DNA of 50,344 nucleotides from an uncultured Lachnospiraceae bacterium (lineage in GTDB: Bacteria; Bacillota; Clostridia; Lachnospirales; Lachnospiraceae), in NCBI GenBank assembly GCA_945913255.1, contig CAMEDC010000021.1, positions 1 through 50,344 of the forward strand, read 5' to 3'. Shown one piece after another: positions 27,185-35,574 of the stretch. Below the pieces are notes generated by a model. It searched no databases. It was not told the origin of the DNA and was given only the letters and a program-made list of their open reading frames with translations. The translations under genes were made by a program, and so were the position numbers. How positions within the stretch are numbered: the first letter of the stretch is position 1; the number at the start of each line of letters is the position of its first letter.

Positions 27185-28966
27185 TTATGCAATATCTTCC
27201 ATCTGAGCTGTATACAGATGATAATAATAGCCCTTCTTTGCCATCAGCTCCTCATGCGTACCGCATTCCATAATTCCACCCTGATCGATATACATAATCT
27301 TATCACAGTTCTTGATGGTAGAAAGTCTGTGGGCAATAATAAAGGAAGTTCTTCCCTGCAGCATCGCGTTCAGGCCCTTCTGCAATGCTCTCTCCGTCTG
27401 TACATCAATACTTGAAGTGGCCTCGTCCAGTACCATAATGGAGGGGTTGGATAACAATGTTCTCGCAAAGGAAATCAACTGCTTCTGACCCTGAGAGAGC
27501 AGCGAACCGCGCTCCTTTACCTCCGTCTGGTAACCGTCCTGAAACCGGCGGATAAATTCGTCGGCACATACCGTCTCACTGGCTTTGATAATCTCTTCCT
27601 TCGTGGCATCCAGTTTACCGTAGCGGATATTGTCCTCAATCGTTCCGGAGAAAATAAAGCTGTCCTGAAGCATGATACCCATCTGTGAACGCAGAGAGTG
27701 CAGTGTCACCTTTGAAATATCCTGACCGTCAATCAGGACACGACCTTCGTTCACATTATAGAATCTGGAAATCAGATTCACAATGGTACTCTTACCGGCA
27801 CCGGTAGGTCCTACCAAAGCCACGCTTTCACCGGGCTTGACGGTAAAGGACAGATTCTTAAGCACCATTTTGTCCGGCTCATATCCGAAGGTCACATTTT
27901 CGAAAGTGACCTCACCCTTAATTGCCGGCATCTGGATGGCATCTTCCGCATCGCTTACCGTAACAGGCTCATCCAGCGTTTCAAAAATACGCTCCAGATA
28001 GGCAATGTTATTGATAAAATTATTAAAAATATTGCCGAGGTTCATAATCGGCTGCCAGAACCGCGAAGCATAAGAGGAAATCGCCACAATCACACCAAGG
28101 CTGGTATTTCCCAGACCAAAAATCAGCAGTCCGAATATGAAAATCGCTGCCCGAACCCATACGGCAATATTATCAATGCCCGGCCATACCAGGTTGCTGT
28201 ATCTGACCGCCTTCATCCAGGAAGCACGGCATCGTTCAGAGAGTTCGGCAAAGGTTTCCGCATTTTCTTCCTCACGGGCAAAAATCTGCGTGATTTTTGC
28301 ACCCACTATGTTCTCCTGCAGATATGCATTCAAATTGGAATTCTTGTTTGACACCTGCTGCCAGGCTCTTCTCTGTTTGTTCTTAATCCAGAACATGAAC
28401 GCTGCCAGTACGGGTACACCCGCCATAACCACCAGCGACAGCTTTACATCCACGCAGAACATGAACACCACAATGAAAATCAGGTTCAGTATTTCCAGCA
28501 CTACATTAATCAGACCATTGGACAACATATCCGATACCGAGTTTACATAGTTTACCACACGAATCAGAATCTTGCCGTGGGGTCTGTCGTCATAATATTG
28601 AAAAGGAAGCTTCTGCAAATGCGCAAAAATATCTTTTCTGATATCAAAAATGATATTCTGGCTGACATTTACCATGATACGGGAACGGATTGTGGTAAAT
28701 ATCACGCTGACCACATAGGTAAAAACCAGCACGCCCACCAGAATAAAGAGCATTCTCACATCTTCGTTGGGAATTACCTCATCCAGAGCATGCTGCGTAA
28801 TCATAGGAGCAAACAATCCGGCAATTCCGCCGATTGCACTTAAAGTCAGCGCCAGAATCATCTTTCCAAGATACTTTTTGATATAGACGGATGCGCGCAG
28901 CAAATGGTGGAAGTCAAAGGGTGTCTCCAGCACTTCATCTTCTCTGTATGTATTTCTTCTGGCCAT
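27185..28966 (-). CDS. Heterodimeric ABC exporter, catalytic subunit (second pair)
   Basis: A 593-residue half-transporter with six helices (about 30-320) and a nucleotide domain. Walker A is GPTGAGKS, the Q-loop is in GIMLQDSFIF, the signature is altered to LSQGQ, Walker B VLDEATSSID keeps the catalytic Glu, and the switch is IIAHRLST. With the upstream partner this gives one active and one degenerate ATP site, as in the pair at 6694-10297. GGAGGAG lies within the end of the partner gene and the gap is two bases, so translation is coupled. A multidrug or peptide exporter is likely. Confidence 0.9.
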   Translation of the reverse strand: MARRNTYREDEVLETPFDFHHLLRASVYIKKYLGKMILALTLSAIGGIAGLFAPMITQHALDEVIPNEDVRMLFILVGVLVFTYVVSVIFTTIRSRIMVNVSQNIIFDIRKDIFAHLQKLPFQYYDDRPHGKILIRVVNYVNSVSDMLSNGLINVVLEILNLIFIVVFMFCVDVKLSLVVMAGVPVLAAFMFWIKNKQRRAWQQVSNKNSNLNAYLQENIVGAKITQIFAREEENAETFAELSERCRASWMKAVRYSNLVWPGIDNIAVWVRAAIFIFGLLIFGLGNTSLGVIVAISSYASRFWQPIMNLGNIFNNFINNIAYLERIFETLDEPVTVSDAEDAIQMPAIKGEVTFENVTFGYEPDKMVLKNLSFTVKPGESVALVGPTGAGKSTIVNLISRFYNVNEGRVLIDGQDISKVTLHSLRSQMGIMLQDSFIFSGTIEDNIRYGKLDATKEEIIKASETVCADEFIRRFQDGYQTEVKERGSLLSQGQKQLISFARTLLSNPSIMVLDEATSSIDVQTERALQKGLNAMLQGRTSFIIAHRLSTIKNCDKIMYIDQGGIMECGTHEELMAKKGYYYHLYTAQMEDIA

Positions 28967-28968
28967 GA

Positions 28969-30741
28969 CTACTCCTCCTCTCCGGTCTGTAATTTTACCA
29001 GACTGTAATAATATCCCTTTTTCGCAACCAGTTCCTCGTGCGTACCGGACTCCGTGATATGACCGTCCTGAAGAACCAGAATCTTATCCGCAAATTCCGT
29101 GGTTGAAATTCTCTGGGCTATGATTATTTTGGTACAGGGGAAATCAAGTTCATTCAGGCTATGCTGAATCTGTTTCTCTGTCTCCATGTCCACCGCGGAG
29201 GTTGTGTCGTCCAAAATCAGTATGGCAGGCTTTACAGCCAATGCTCTCGCCAGAGAAATCCTTTGCTTCTGTCCGCCGGACAGACCCACACCTCTTTCTC
29301 CGACAATCGTATCATATCCTTCCGGCATCTTTGCAATAAACTCCGATGCCGCCGAATATCTCGCAAACTTAACCACTTCCTCCTGCTTGATATGGCTGTC
29401 ACCGTAAGCAATATTTCCGTCAATGGTATCCGAATAGAGCAATACATCCTGTGTGGCAAGACCGATGTTTTTCCGAAGCTGATGCAGCTTCATATCCTGC
29501 ACATTGATGTCATCCACGAGCACCTCGCCCTCCGTGGGTTCATAAAATCTGGGAATCAACTGAATCAGAGAAGTCTTGCCGCAGCCCGTCTCTCCCATGA
29601 TTGCAACAGTCTCTCCGGGATTTGCCACGAATGACACATTATGAAGCACCGGCAGATTTCCGTCCGCATACTGGAAGCTTACATTCTTAAACTCAATCTT
29701 TCCTGCAAAACGTTCCTCTCGGTCAATGGCATTCGGCCGATCCACAATTTCCGGTTCGGAATAATAAATTTCCATTACCTTGTCGGAAGCAGCTGAGAAC
29801 CTCTGAAACTCATTCATAATATTTCCCAGCTGGCGCATCGGGTTGGCTATCGCCCAGATCAGACCGGAAAAAGCCACATATTCTCCCATGGTAAGCTGCT
29901 TGTTTATGATAAAGACTCCTCCCACTGCCAGAAGCACTACCGGCAGAAGGTTCGCAAAGGACTCCACATAAGGGTAATAAGTGAGCCAGGTCATAGCTGT
30001 CTTCTTATTCGTTTTGGAATATTCCGTATTACACTCGTTAAATTTGGCAATCTCGTAATCCTCTCTGGCAAATGCTTTTACCACACGGTTACCGGAAATG
30101 TTTTCCTGTGCCGCTGTGTTCATCTGAGCCAGTTTTTCACGCAGTTCTTTATGACGCGGTGCCACCTTGTTCTTGAATAATACGATAATCAGGAAAATGA
30201 AGGGCGCAATGGTCAGCAAAGCCAGTGCCAACCGCCAGTCCATGTATAGGAAATAGATGGTTGCCGCCCCAAGCAGGGACAGAGATTCCACAATGTTTCG
30301 GATAACCCATGCAACCATATGACGCACCGCATCCAAATCACCGGTCAGCCTCGTCATCAAATCTCCCGTCCGGAAGGTACTGTAAAACTTCATGTCCTGA
30401 TGTTCAATCTTCTCAAAAAGATAGGTTCTGATTCGATAAAGCACTTTCTGGGATACAAATTCCACATCCATGCAAACCAGATACACCACCAAAGTCCTCA
30501 GGAATGTCAGCAGCACCATGGCGATCAGCAGTTTAAAAAATAAATCTCTTTTCGTCGAAAGATTCGCAACTGCATTCTCTCCCGTCAGGAACAAATCCAC
30601 AATCCTTTGAGTGAAGTACGGCACTGTCAGCTGCATCGCATTATAGACAACCGTTCCGAGGATTCCGATTATGTAGATGGCACGGTATCCCTTCATGTTC
30701 TCCCAGAGCCATCCGAGTTTCGACTTCTGTTTCTTTTCCAC
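28969..30741 (-). CDS. Heterodimeric ABC exporter, degenerate-site subunit (second pair)
   Basis: A 590-residue half-transporter. The nucleotide domain has Walker A GETGCGKT, signature canonical LSGGQ, Walker B LILDDTTSAVD with Asp in place of the catalytic Glu, and a switch region reading IIAQRIST, where the usual histidine is replaced by Gln. Loss of both Glu and His makes this half clearly non-catalytic at its own site. The start is GTG at 30741 with AGGAG five bases upstream. The order (degenerate subunit first, catalytic second) is the same as in the other exporter pair. Confidence 0.9.
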   Translation of the reverse strand: MEKKQKSKLGWLWENMKGYRAIYIIGILGTVVYNAMQLTVPYFTQRIVDLFLTGENAVANLSTKRDLFFKLLIAMVLLTFLRTLVVYLVCMDVEFVSQKVLYRIRTYLFEKIEHQDMKFYSTFRTGDLMTRLTGDLDAVRHMVAWVIRNIVESLSLLGAATIYFLYMDWRLALALLTIAPFIFLIIVLFKNKVAPRHKELREKLAQMNTAAQENISGNRVVKAFAREDYEIAKFNECNTEYSKTNKKTAMTWLTYYPYVESFANLLPVVLLAVGGVFIINKQLTMGEYVAFSGLIWAIANPMRQLGNIMNEFQRFSAASDKVMEIYYSEPEIVDRPNAIDREERFAGKIEFKNVSFQYADGNLPVLHNVSFVANPGETVAIMGETGCGKTSLIQLIPRFYEPTEGEVLVDDINVQDMKLHQLRKNIGLATQDVLLYSDTIDGNIAYGDSHIKQEEVVKFARYSAASEFIAKMPEGYDTIVGERGVGLSGGQKQRISLARALAVKPAILILDDTTSAVDMETEKQIQHSLNELDFPCTKIIIAQRISTTEFADKILVLQDGHITESGTHEELVAKKGYYYSLVKLQTGEEE

Positions 30742-30893
30742 TTTTTCTCCTATCAGGCGGATCTTTATTTCTAAATTCCTGTCTCGCCTCGAATATATTT
30801 CAGTCTAGAGCAGTGTCATTCAATAGTAAATGTAGAAAATTGCACTCCGAATGTTCTTTTTTGGCATCTGCCAAGTACCGCGTACTGCTCAAG

Positions 30894-31037
30894 CGCTGGC
30901 GCGCTGTTCTAATACTGCGCACTGCCATTCGCTTCGGACTTTGTCCTTCGCTTATGTCGCGCTGGCGCGCTGTTCTAATACTGCGCACTGCCATTCGCTT
31001 CGGACTTTGTCCTTCGCTCATGTCGCGCTGGCGCGCT
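30894..31037. repeat. 66-bp tandem direct repeat, two units plus a partial third
   Basis: The unit begins CGCTGGCGCGCT and recurs at 30894, 30960 and 31026 (third truncated after 12 bases). The two full units differ at one base. Each unit contains CGCTTCGGACTTTGTCCTTCGC with internal self-complementarity. The GC content is above the surroundings. It abuts the large palindrome at 31040-31108. Confidence 0.85.
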
Positions 31038-31039
31038 AT

Positions 31040-31108
31040 AAAAAAGTGGAAGTCCTTATTCACTCGCTCGAGCAAGCTCGGCTCGGTGAAAAGGACTTCC
31101 ACTTTTTT
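31040..31108. repeat. Large nested palindrome
   Basis: Perfect 18-bp arms (31040-31057 with 31091-31108) continue after one unpaired base into TTCAC/GTGAA and an inner CGAGC/GCTCG stem around GCAAGC-like bases. The layout (A-rich outer end, long stem, TCGCTC inner motif, GC-rich AA-centred tip) matches the palindrome at 124-187. Confidence 0.8.
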
Positions 31109-31128
31109 GCAGTGCTTGTAGTTCGCGC

Positions 31129-31174
31129 AAAAAAAGAACCGTCCCCGAGGCTCCTATGTCCTCAAAAACAGTTC
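31129..31174 (-). terminator. Rho-independent terminator of tRNA-Lys
   Basis: On the minus strand GAACTGT (31174-31168) pairs with ACGGTTC (31142-31136), with an inner TGAGG/CCTCG stem, followed by seven T. It begins six bases after the tRNA 3' end. Confidence 0.8.
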
Positions 31175-31180
31175 TTCCGA

Positions 31181-31253
31181 TGCACCGCCAGGGGCTCGAA
31201 CCCTGGACACCCTGATTAAGAGTCAGGTGCTCTACCAACTGAGCTAGCGGTGC
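31181..31253 (-). tRNA. tRNA-Lys (anticodon CUU)
   Basis: A 73-base cloverleaf on the minus strand: acceptor GCACCGC/GCGGTGC, D-arm GCTC/GAGC, anticodon arm CCTGA-CTCTTAA-TCAGG with anticodon CTT, T-arm CAGGG-TTCGAGC-CCCTG, and discriminator A. CCA is not encoded. A promoter lies upstream and a terminator follows, so it is transcribed alone. Confidence 0.97.
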
Positions 31254-31285
31254 TTACGTTATATGTCTTTCACAACGCAAGTGTT

Positions 31286-31314
31286 ATTATATTCTATGCT
31301 TCAAAAAAAAGCAA
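31286..31314 (-). promoter_or_regulatory. Promoter of tRNA-Lys
   Basis: On the minus strand TTGCTT (31314-31309), 17-bp spacer, TATAAT (31291-31286), about 33 bases before the tRNA. Confidence 0.7.
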
Positions 31315-31388
31315 GCCCTTTTTTTAAATTTTTTCATTTTTTTCAACAGTTCAGTCATAACCAGCATGACTTCACTGTCATGTTATGA

Positions 31389-31871
31389 TTAATCCGTTCT
31401 TTTCCGACACTCCTTGCAGTACCCATACAGCTCCAGCTTGTGCCCGGTGACGGTAAAATCCTCCGCATCTTCCAGATGAATATGTGCAAAGGGACAACTT
31501 TGCAGGGGAATCCGCCTGTGGCATTCCAGACAGACCGCATAATGGGTATGCTCTCCCCGATTCAGGGTATACACTACCGTCTGGTCTCCCATCCAGGTTG
31601 TCTTTTCAACAAGTCCGTTTTCCTCAAAGGCTGATAAAATACGATAAATAGTGGATAGCGCATACTCCTCTCCGTCCGCCTCTTTTTCCACAAGATTATA
31701 AATCTGCGTTGCATTCAGCGGCTCAATCGCTTCCCAAAGCACCTGATAAACCTTTTTACGCTGCTTTGTCCACTTCAATCCCTGAGGAAAGCTTATTTCT
31801 TCCGGATGTTTTTCCTCTGCAGCGTCCTTATACGCAAACTCCTGAGAAATTATTTTTTTCTTTCTGTCCAT
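31389..31871 (-). CDS. Fur-family metal-responsive regulator (Zur/Fur/PerR type)
   Basis: About 160 residues, with a basic N-terminal extension before the usual winged helix: GLKWTKQRKKVYQVLW, then ALSTIYRILSAFEENGLV as recognition helix and wing. The dimer domain has VVYTLNRGEHTHYAVC, CLECHRRI and CKECRKR, giving the two CxxC pairs of a structural zinc site, and a His-rich THY sensing segment. The metal cannot be assigned by eye; zinc is plausible. It lies 72 bp downstream of a 10TM metal exporter, probably in one operon, and a palindrome covers the exporter's start point. The start at 31871 (MDRKKK) has AGGA nearby; 31883 is also possible. Confidence 0.88.
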   Translation of the reverse strand: MDRKKKIISQEFAYKDAAEEKHPEEISFPQGLKWTKQRKKVYQVLWEAIEPLNATQIYNLVEKEADGEEYALSTIYRILSAFEENGLVEKTTWMGDQTVVYTLNRGEHTHYAVCLECHRRIPLQSCPFAHIHLEDAEDFTVTGHKLELYGYCKECRKRTD

Positions 31872-31943
31872 ATTTCCTCGCATTCCGCTGTCAAGTCATC
31901 CCGACAATCATTAGCGCTCTCACAACGAATCCTTATCAAACCC

Positions 31944-32783
31944 TTACAGAATCATTCCAAGAACAATTCCCATTAAAACACCGATTCCATACAATAGACC
32001 CAGAATCTTCAAGTTTTCCCTGCGATTATGATTTACCCGCAGCAATACCAAAAGACCGACACCTGTACCCGTGAGCAATCCGGCCATGGCTGCTCCGATA
32101 CCCATGGCTCCCTCAAGATACAGCTGGGTTATCACCACGGAGCCCGCACAGTTGGGAATCAGGCCTACGATTCCCGCCAGAACAGATCCAATCACCGGTT
32201 TATTCAAAATAAGATTTGCAAGTGCATCCTCTCCGGCAAAGTGAAGAAGCAGATTCAACGCAAAGCACACAATCAGAATAAATGCTGAAATTTGCAGGGT
32301 ATGTGAAAAAGCAGACCTGAAAATTCCCTTTTCACAATGACAATGCTCGTGTTCGCAGATATCATGGATATGTTCCTGCTCTTCCACACCCTTTCTGCGA
32401 AGTACAAGATCGATCAACAGACCTGCCACAATGCCGGTACATGCCTTCACCAGCAGAATTTTCATAATCGTGCCGGCAGCTACCTGTTCGGAAATCAGGA
32501 TTGGAAGCATTTCATCAGAGGTTGACAGATAAATAGCCATCAATGTTCCGAGGGTAATCACCCGACCCGCATACAGATTGGAAGCAGCAGCGGAAAATCC
32601 ACATTGGGGTACAATCCCCAGAACGCCTCCGATCACAGGTCCGAACTTACCCGCTTTCTGAATCAATTTCCGGCTCCTGTCCCCGGTCTTATGCTCCAGG
32701 TACTCCATTGCAAGGTAAGTCAAAAACAAAAAGGGTATGAGCTTCGCCGTATCCAGCAATGCATCTAAAATAATATCTGCCAT
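31944..32783 (-). CDS. Putative 10TM heavy-metal exporter (ArsP_2/PF11449-like)
   Basis: A 279-residue integral membrane protein with about eight to ten helices. Two similar halves are seen: GPVIGGVLGIVPQCGFSAAA and PVIGSVLAGIVGLIPNCAGS, each with a Pro-x-Cys motif within a helix, a duplicated fold typical of this exporter family. Between them is a His/Cys-rich cytoplasmic loop (HIHDICEHEHCHCEKG, about 140-155), a likely metal-binding site. The adjoining Fur-family regulator supports divalent metal export (zinc or manganese, inferred). AAAGGA precedes the ATG. The promoter is close to consensus and its start point lies in a palindrome. Confidence 0.85.
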   Translation of the reverse strand: MADIILDALLDTAKLIPFLFLTYLAMEYLEHKTGDRSRKLIQKAGKFGPVIGGVLGIVPQCGFSAAASNLYAGRVITLGTLMAIYLSTSDEMLPILISEQVAAGTIMKILLVKACTGIVAGLLIDLVLRRKGVEEQEHIHDICEHEHCHCEKGIFRSAFSHTLQISAFILIVCFALNLLLHFAGEDALANLILNKPVIGSVLAGIVGLIPNCAGSVVITQLYLEGAMGIGAAMAGLLTGTGVGLLVLLRVNHNRRENLKILGLLYGIGVLMGIVLGMIL

Positions 32784-32823
32784 AATAAATCCTTTCTATA
32801 CTGCCTGTCCGCATCAAAAACGC

Positions 32824-32865
32824 AAAAAATTCCAGATGCAAATGCAACTCATTCGCATCTGGAAT
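32824..32865 (-). promoter_or_regulatory. Operator-like palindrome and possible terminator in the metal exporter leader
   Basis: An 11-bp perfect inverted repeat (32829-32839 with 32855-32865) encloses TGCAAATG-CAACT-CATTCGCA, itself a near-palindrome of the length of a Fur-family box. On the minus strand the hairpin is followed by six T. It lies at the expected start point of the exporter transcript and also 85 bases after the SDR stop, so it could be the operator, the SDR terminator, or both. Confidence 0.65.
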
Positions 32866-32868
32866 CCT

Positions 32869-32897
32869 ATCATACGTTTCTCTTACCTTTTTGTCAA
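32869..32897 (-). promoter_or_regulatory. Near-consensus promoter of the metal exporter-Fur operon
   Basis: On the minus strand TTGACA (32897-32892), 17-bp spacer, TATGAT (32874-32869). Such a strong promoter usually needs repression, and the palindrome sits immediately downstream. Confidence 0.8.
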
Positions 32898-32949
32898 GCC
32901 CTTTTAGCAATTTTCCGGCAAGACAATCAGATCCGGGCTGGGCTTTCCC

Positions 32950-33753
32950 TTACCATGTACGGGAATTCAGCTCCTTGAACTGTGCAACAGTCGGAACATG
33001 GGAGTTCAGACCGCCATCCACATTGACAATCTGTCCTGTTACATAAGCACTCTCATCGGAAGCGAGGTATACGCACATATGTCCGATATCCTCAGGGCAT
33101 CCGTAACGATCCACCATAATGTTGCTCAGGAAGATGTCCTTCAAAGCCTGCGGTACGTGTGCTTCGTTCTGAGGAGTTACAATCAGACCGGGACGTACAC
33201 AGTTACAACGAACCTTCTGTTTTCCATACTGCAATGCAGTCGATTTGGTCAGCATATCCACACCAGCCTTTGCACAAGCATAAGCGGTAGAACCAAGGTC
33301 TCCTCCGCAGGAAGCCATGGAACCGATATTGATGATGGAACCGCCGTTTTCATTCTTCTGCATATAAGGAAGAACACACTTTGTTGCATAGAAAGTACCG
33401 CGTACATCACTGTCAAAAATATTATCCCACATTTCCAGGGTCAGCTCATCCACTCTGCCGTCCTTCAATCCGACATTGGCAGCATTGTTTACCAGAATAT
33501 CAATTTTTCCATATTTTTCAGCAGTATCTGCAAATAACTGCTCAATACTCTCAACTGCGGTAATATCCATGAAATGATAGGTTGCCTCTCCGCCTTTTTC
33601 TACGATGGCATCCACTACAGCCTGCCCCTTCTCCGCTCTGCGTCCGCAGATAACTACTTTTGCTCCCTCAGCAGCAAACAGGTTTGCAATACCCACTCCA
33701 ATTCCACTGGTAGAACCTGTAACCACTGCAACCTTTCCTTTTAATCTGTCCAT
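32950..33753 (-). CDS. SDR family oxidoreductase
   Basis: A 267-residue classical short-chain dehydrogenase. VTGSTSGIGVGIA is the dinucleotide-binding loop, CGRRAEKG suggests NADP preference, LVNNAANVG is the NNAG-type motif, and the catalytic residues are the Ser of IINIGSMAS and Tyr/Lys of STAYACAKAG. The C-terminal YVTGQIVNVDGGLNS is standard. The substrate is open: 3-oxoacyl, sugar or steroid dehydrogenases of gut Clostridia share this plan. AAGGAGG precedes the ATG and a clear promoter lies at 33858-33886. It appears monocistronic. Confidence 0.88.
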   Translation of the reverse strand: MDRLKGKVAVVTGSTSGIGVGIANLFAAEGAKVVICGRRAEKGQAVVDAIVEKGGEATYHFMDITAVESIEQLFADTAEKYGKIDILVNNAANVGLKDGRVDELTLEMWDNIFDSDVRGTFYATKCVLPYMQKNENGGSIINIGSMASCGGDLGSTAYACAKAGVDMLTKSTALQYGKQKVRCNCVRPGLIVTPQNEAHVPQALKDIFLSNIMVDRYGCPEDIGHMCVYLASDESAYVTGQIVNVDGGLNSHVPTVAQFKELNSRTW

Positions 33754-33857
33754 GCTATAACTCCTCCTTTTTTATTTAACCTCTCTTTTCCAGCGACCGG
33801 AATAACCTTACCATCTTGATTTCTTCCACACGTCTTTCCATGAAAAGTTATATAAAA

Positions 33858-33886
33858 ATGATACTTCCCGTTTTCTGAAAAGTCAA
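33858..33886 (-). promoter_or_regulatory. Promoter of the SDR gene
   Basis: On the minus strand TTGACT (33886-33881), 17-bp spacer, TATCAT (33863-33858). Confidence 0.7.
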
Positions 33887-33927
33887 CTCAGATTTCCGTC
33901 AAACACGTCACAGTACAATTTTCCGAT

Positions 33928-34620
33928 TTATGCCTTCATATAATCCACCACTTCAATATTGGTGCAATAGCAAATATCCTCACGATGGGCAATAAACTGG
34001 CAAAATGCTGCAAACTGCTGCCAATCTTCTTCCGTCATAAGTTCATAACTATGTCCCCATATATAAAACAGCATCGGCTGATCTGCCTTACAGTTTACGA
34101 ACTCCTCTGCCAGCCCGCGAATAGAAGGAGCCATGAAATGGCAGGTCGGCTTCCACTCCAGTAAAGAATCCGGCAATTCAAAACTATGGGTAGCCTTTAC
34201 TACCCTTGAATACTCAATGCCATTTTCCCTCAGAATCTCCAGGACTGTATCATTATAAGTACCATAGGGATAAGCCATACCGCGGATTGGATATCCATAC
34301 AGACATTCCAGTATCTTTTTATCCAACCTGATCTGATTGTCAACAGCCTGCCGTTCCATTTGCTCCAGGTGCGGATGCGTATAACTATGGCAGGCAACCT
34401 CATGCCCATCATACAAGTGAGGATGCTCTGTATAGTTAATATGCTGCACCAGCTTGGTGTCCCTGAATGTCCAGCAGTTGTCCTGTGAAAGCTTACCTGA
34501 ATTTAAATTAAAGGTACTTTTCAATCCGTACTTATTGAGTAATGAAACCAACCTGATATCATCCAGGTTTCCATCGTCAAAACTGAAAGTGATTGCTTTA
34601 AACTTATTACCGAATTTCAT
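33928..34620 (-). CDS. Polysaccharide deacetylase (NodB-like, CE4 superfamily)
   Basis: A protein of about 230 residues forming one NodB-type domain. AITFSFDDGNLDD carries the catalytic and metal Asp residues, HEVACHSYTHPHLEQ the His-x3-His metal pair, and RGMAYPYGTYND the motif-3 Arg/Tyr. Such enzymes remove N- or O-acetyl groups from chitin-like, peptidoglycan or other polysaccharides. No signal peptide is seen with the ATG at 34620, which has AAGGAG nine bases upstream; a longer frame to 34773 overlaps the neighbour and is rejected. It closes a run of small membrane protein genes downstream of a two-component system. Confidence 0.85.
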   Translation of the reverse strand: MKFGNKFKAITFSFDDGNLDDIRLVSLLNKYGLKSTFNLNSGKLSQDNCWTFRDTKLVQHINYTEHPHLYDGHEVACHSYTHPHLEQMERQAVDNQIRLDKKILECLYGYPIRGMAYPYGTYNDTVLEILRENGIEYSRVVKATHSFELPDSLLEWKPTCHFMAPSIRGLAEEFVNCKADQPMLFYIWGHSYELMTEEDWQQFAAFCQFIAHREDICYCTNIEVVDYMKA

Positions 34621-34657
34621 TTTCGTCTGCTCCTTACCATAAGAATATATCCCGGAT

Positions 34658-34942
34658 TTACTCCGTTCCGCCTTTATCGGAATCATTTCCTCCCTGAAAC
34701 AATGTCGCCAGCGCCATCCCCCACAAAGGTCCCAGAGCAAATCCCATTGCGTGATTTTCCCAAAGTCCTGCACCGTTCAGTGCTACTCCAAATAATAGTC
34801 CCAGTGACATGCCGAGCGCCATACTCTTTTCCAATGCTTTTTCATTTTCCTTTGTTTTTTCGCGCCCCATCCTTGTGCAGATGATGGCAACAGCCACGCC
34901 ACACAACACCCAGGGAAGCGCTGCCAGAATAAACTCTCTCAT
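34658..34942 (-). CDS. Small membrane protein, unknown function
   Basis: 94 residues. An N-terminal helix (about 5-22, ALPWVLCGVAVAIICT), a short basic and acidic helix (REKTKENEKALEK), then one or two more hydrophobic Gly-rich segments (about 40-80). GGAGG precedes the ATG. I do not recognise the family. It lies between a CmpB-like membrane protein and a polysaccharide deacetylase with gaps of 24 and 37 bp, so it is almost certainly co-expressed with both. Confidence 0.7.
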   Translation of the reverse strand: MREFILAALPWVLCGVAVAIICTRMGREKTKENEKALEKSMALGMSLGLLFGVALNGAGLWENHAMGFALGPLWGMALATLFQGGNDSDKGGTE

Positions 34943-34966
34943 TGTCTTTTCCTCCAGTTTGGCACC

Positions 34967-35518
34967 TCAATATGTAATCGGAGTACGATACAGCGCACTC
35001 ATAATACAATCCAGTAAAAAGAGGCTGAAAATAGCCAGACACCCCGTATAGATTACTTTTGAATCAGTTTTTTCATACATTCTTGCCGCCCACGGTTCCA
35101 GCAGATAGTGAAACACCAGCCCCATAACAGCAAAGCTCACAACACTGCGAAAACAGATAATGCCATTCAGATTCCAGAATAGCCCGCGATAATCCCAAAG
35201 CCGCATGCCAAAGAAGCGAATTCCCGCATAACCGATGATATACTCCACAACACCTGTAATCACCAGGCAAAGCACAAACAGCAAAACCGGATTTTTCTTT
35301 AACGGCTTCAAAGCATAAATCCCCAGTGCTCCGATTCCATAAATCGGTAGCCACGGTCCATAGAGAATACCTCGGTTTCTCAGCATTCCTTCGGTTATCC
35401 AGTAAAAAATTTCTTCATAAATCCAGCCCACCAGGCATCCGGCCAGGAAAACCAGAAACAAATAGCACAAGTTGTCTATTTGTCGTTTATTGCTGTCAAT
35501 TGCAGCAGAAACAATCAT
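34967..35518 (-). CDS. Putative type IV ABC transporter permease-like protein (CmpB/PF06541)
   Basis: A 183-residue protein with about five membrane helices. The opening FLAGCLVGWIYEEIFYWI and the following LRNRGILYGPWLPIYGIG are the characteristic pattern of the ABC_trans_CmpB family, and RLWDYRGLFWNLNG is its second conserved block. The family name suggests a transporter but no ATPase is encoded nearby, and the real role is unknown. AAGGAG precedes the ATG. It is one gene downstream of a 58-residue membrane protein. Confidence 0.85.
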   Translation of the reverse strand: MIVSAAIDSNKRQIDNLCYLFLVFLAGCLVGWIYEEIFYWITEGMLRNRGILYGPWLPIYGIGALGIYALKPLKKNPVLLFVLCLVITGVVEYIIGYAGIRFFGMRLWDYRGLFWNLNGIICFRSVVSFAVMGLVFHYLLEPWAARMYEKTDSKVIYTGCLAIFSLFLLDCIMSALYRTPITY

Positions 35519-35574
35519 GTTTAAACTCCTTATCCTTTGTATCTATGAACCTTTTGCTTATATTTTGTTTAAGC

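Larger units (their letters stand above)
30742..31180. other. 440-base gene-free stretch with repeats and a terminator
   Basis: It holds the exporter leader, a small ttggca/tgccaa hairpin near 30861-30874, a 66-bp tandem repeat, a large palindrome and the tRNA terminator (listed separately). Short frames on both strands are created by the repeats and are not genes. Confidence 0.7.

Noticed and set aside
30894..31037. CRISPR-like repeat
   Set aside because: Units are directly adjacent with no spacers, only two full copies, and no cas genes.
30800..31121. Frames of about 100 codons on both strands
   Set aside because: They are produced by translating the 66-bp tandem repeat and palindrome; the repeated peptide is a by-product.
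33928..34773. Longer N-terminus for the polysaccharide deacetylase
   Set aside because: The extra 51 residues overlap the 94-residue gene; the internal ATG at 34620 has AAGGAG nine bases upstream.
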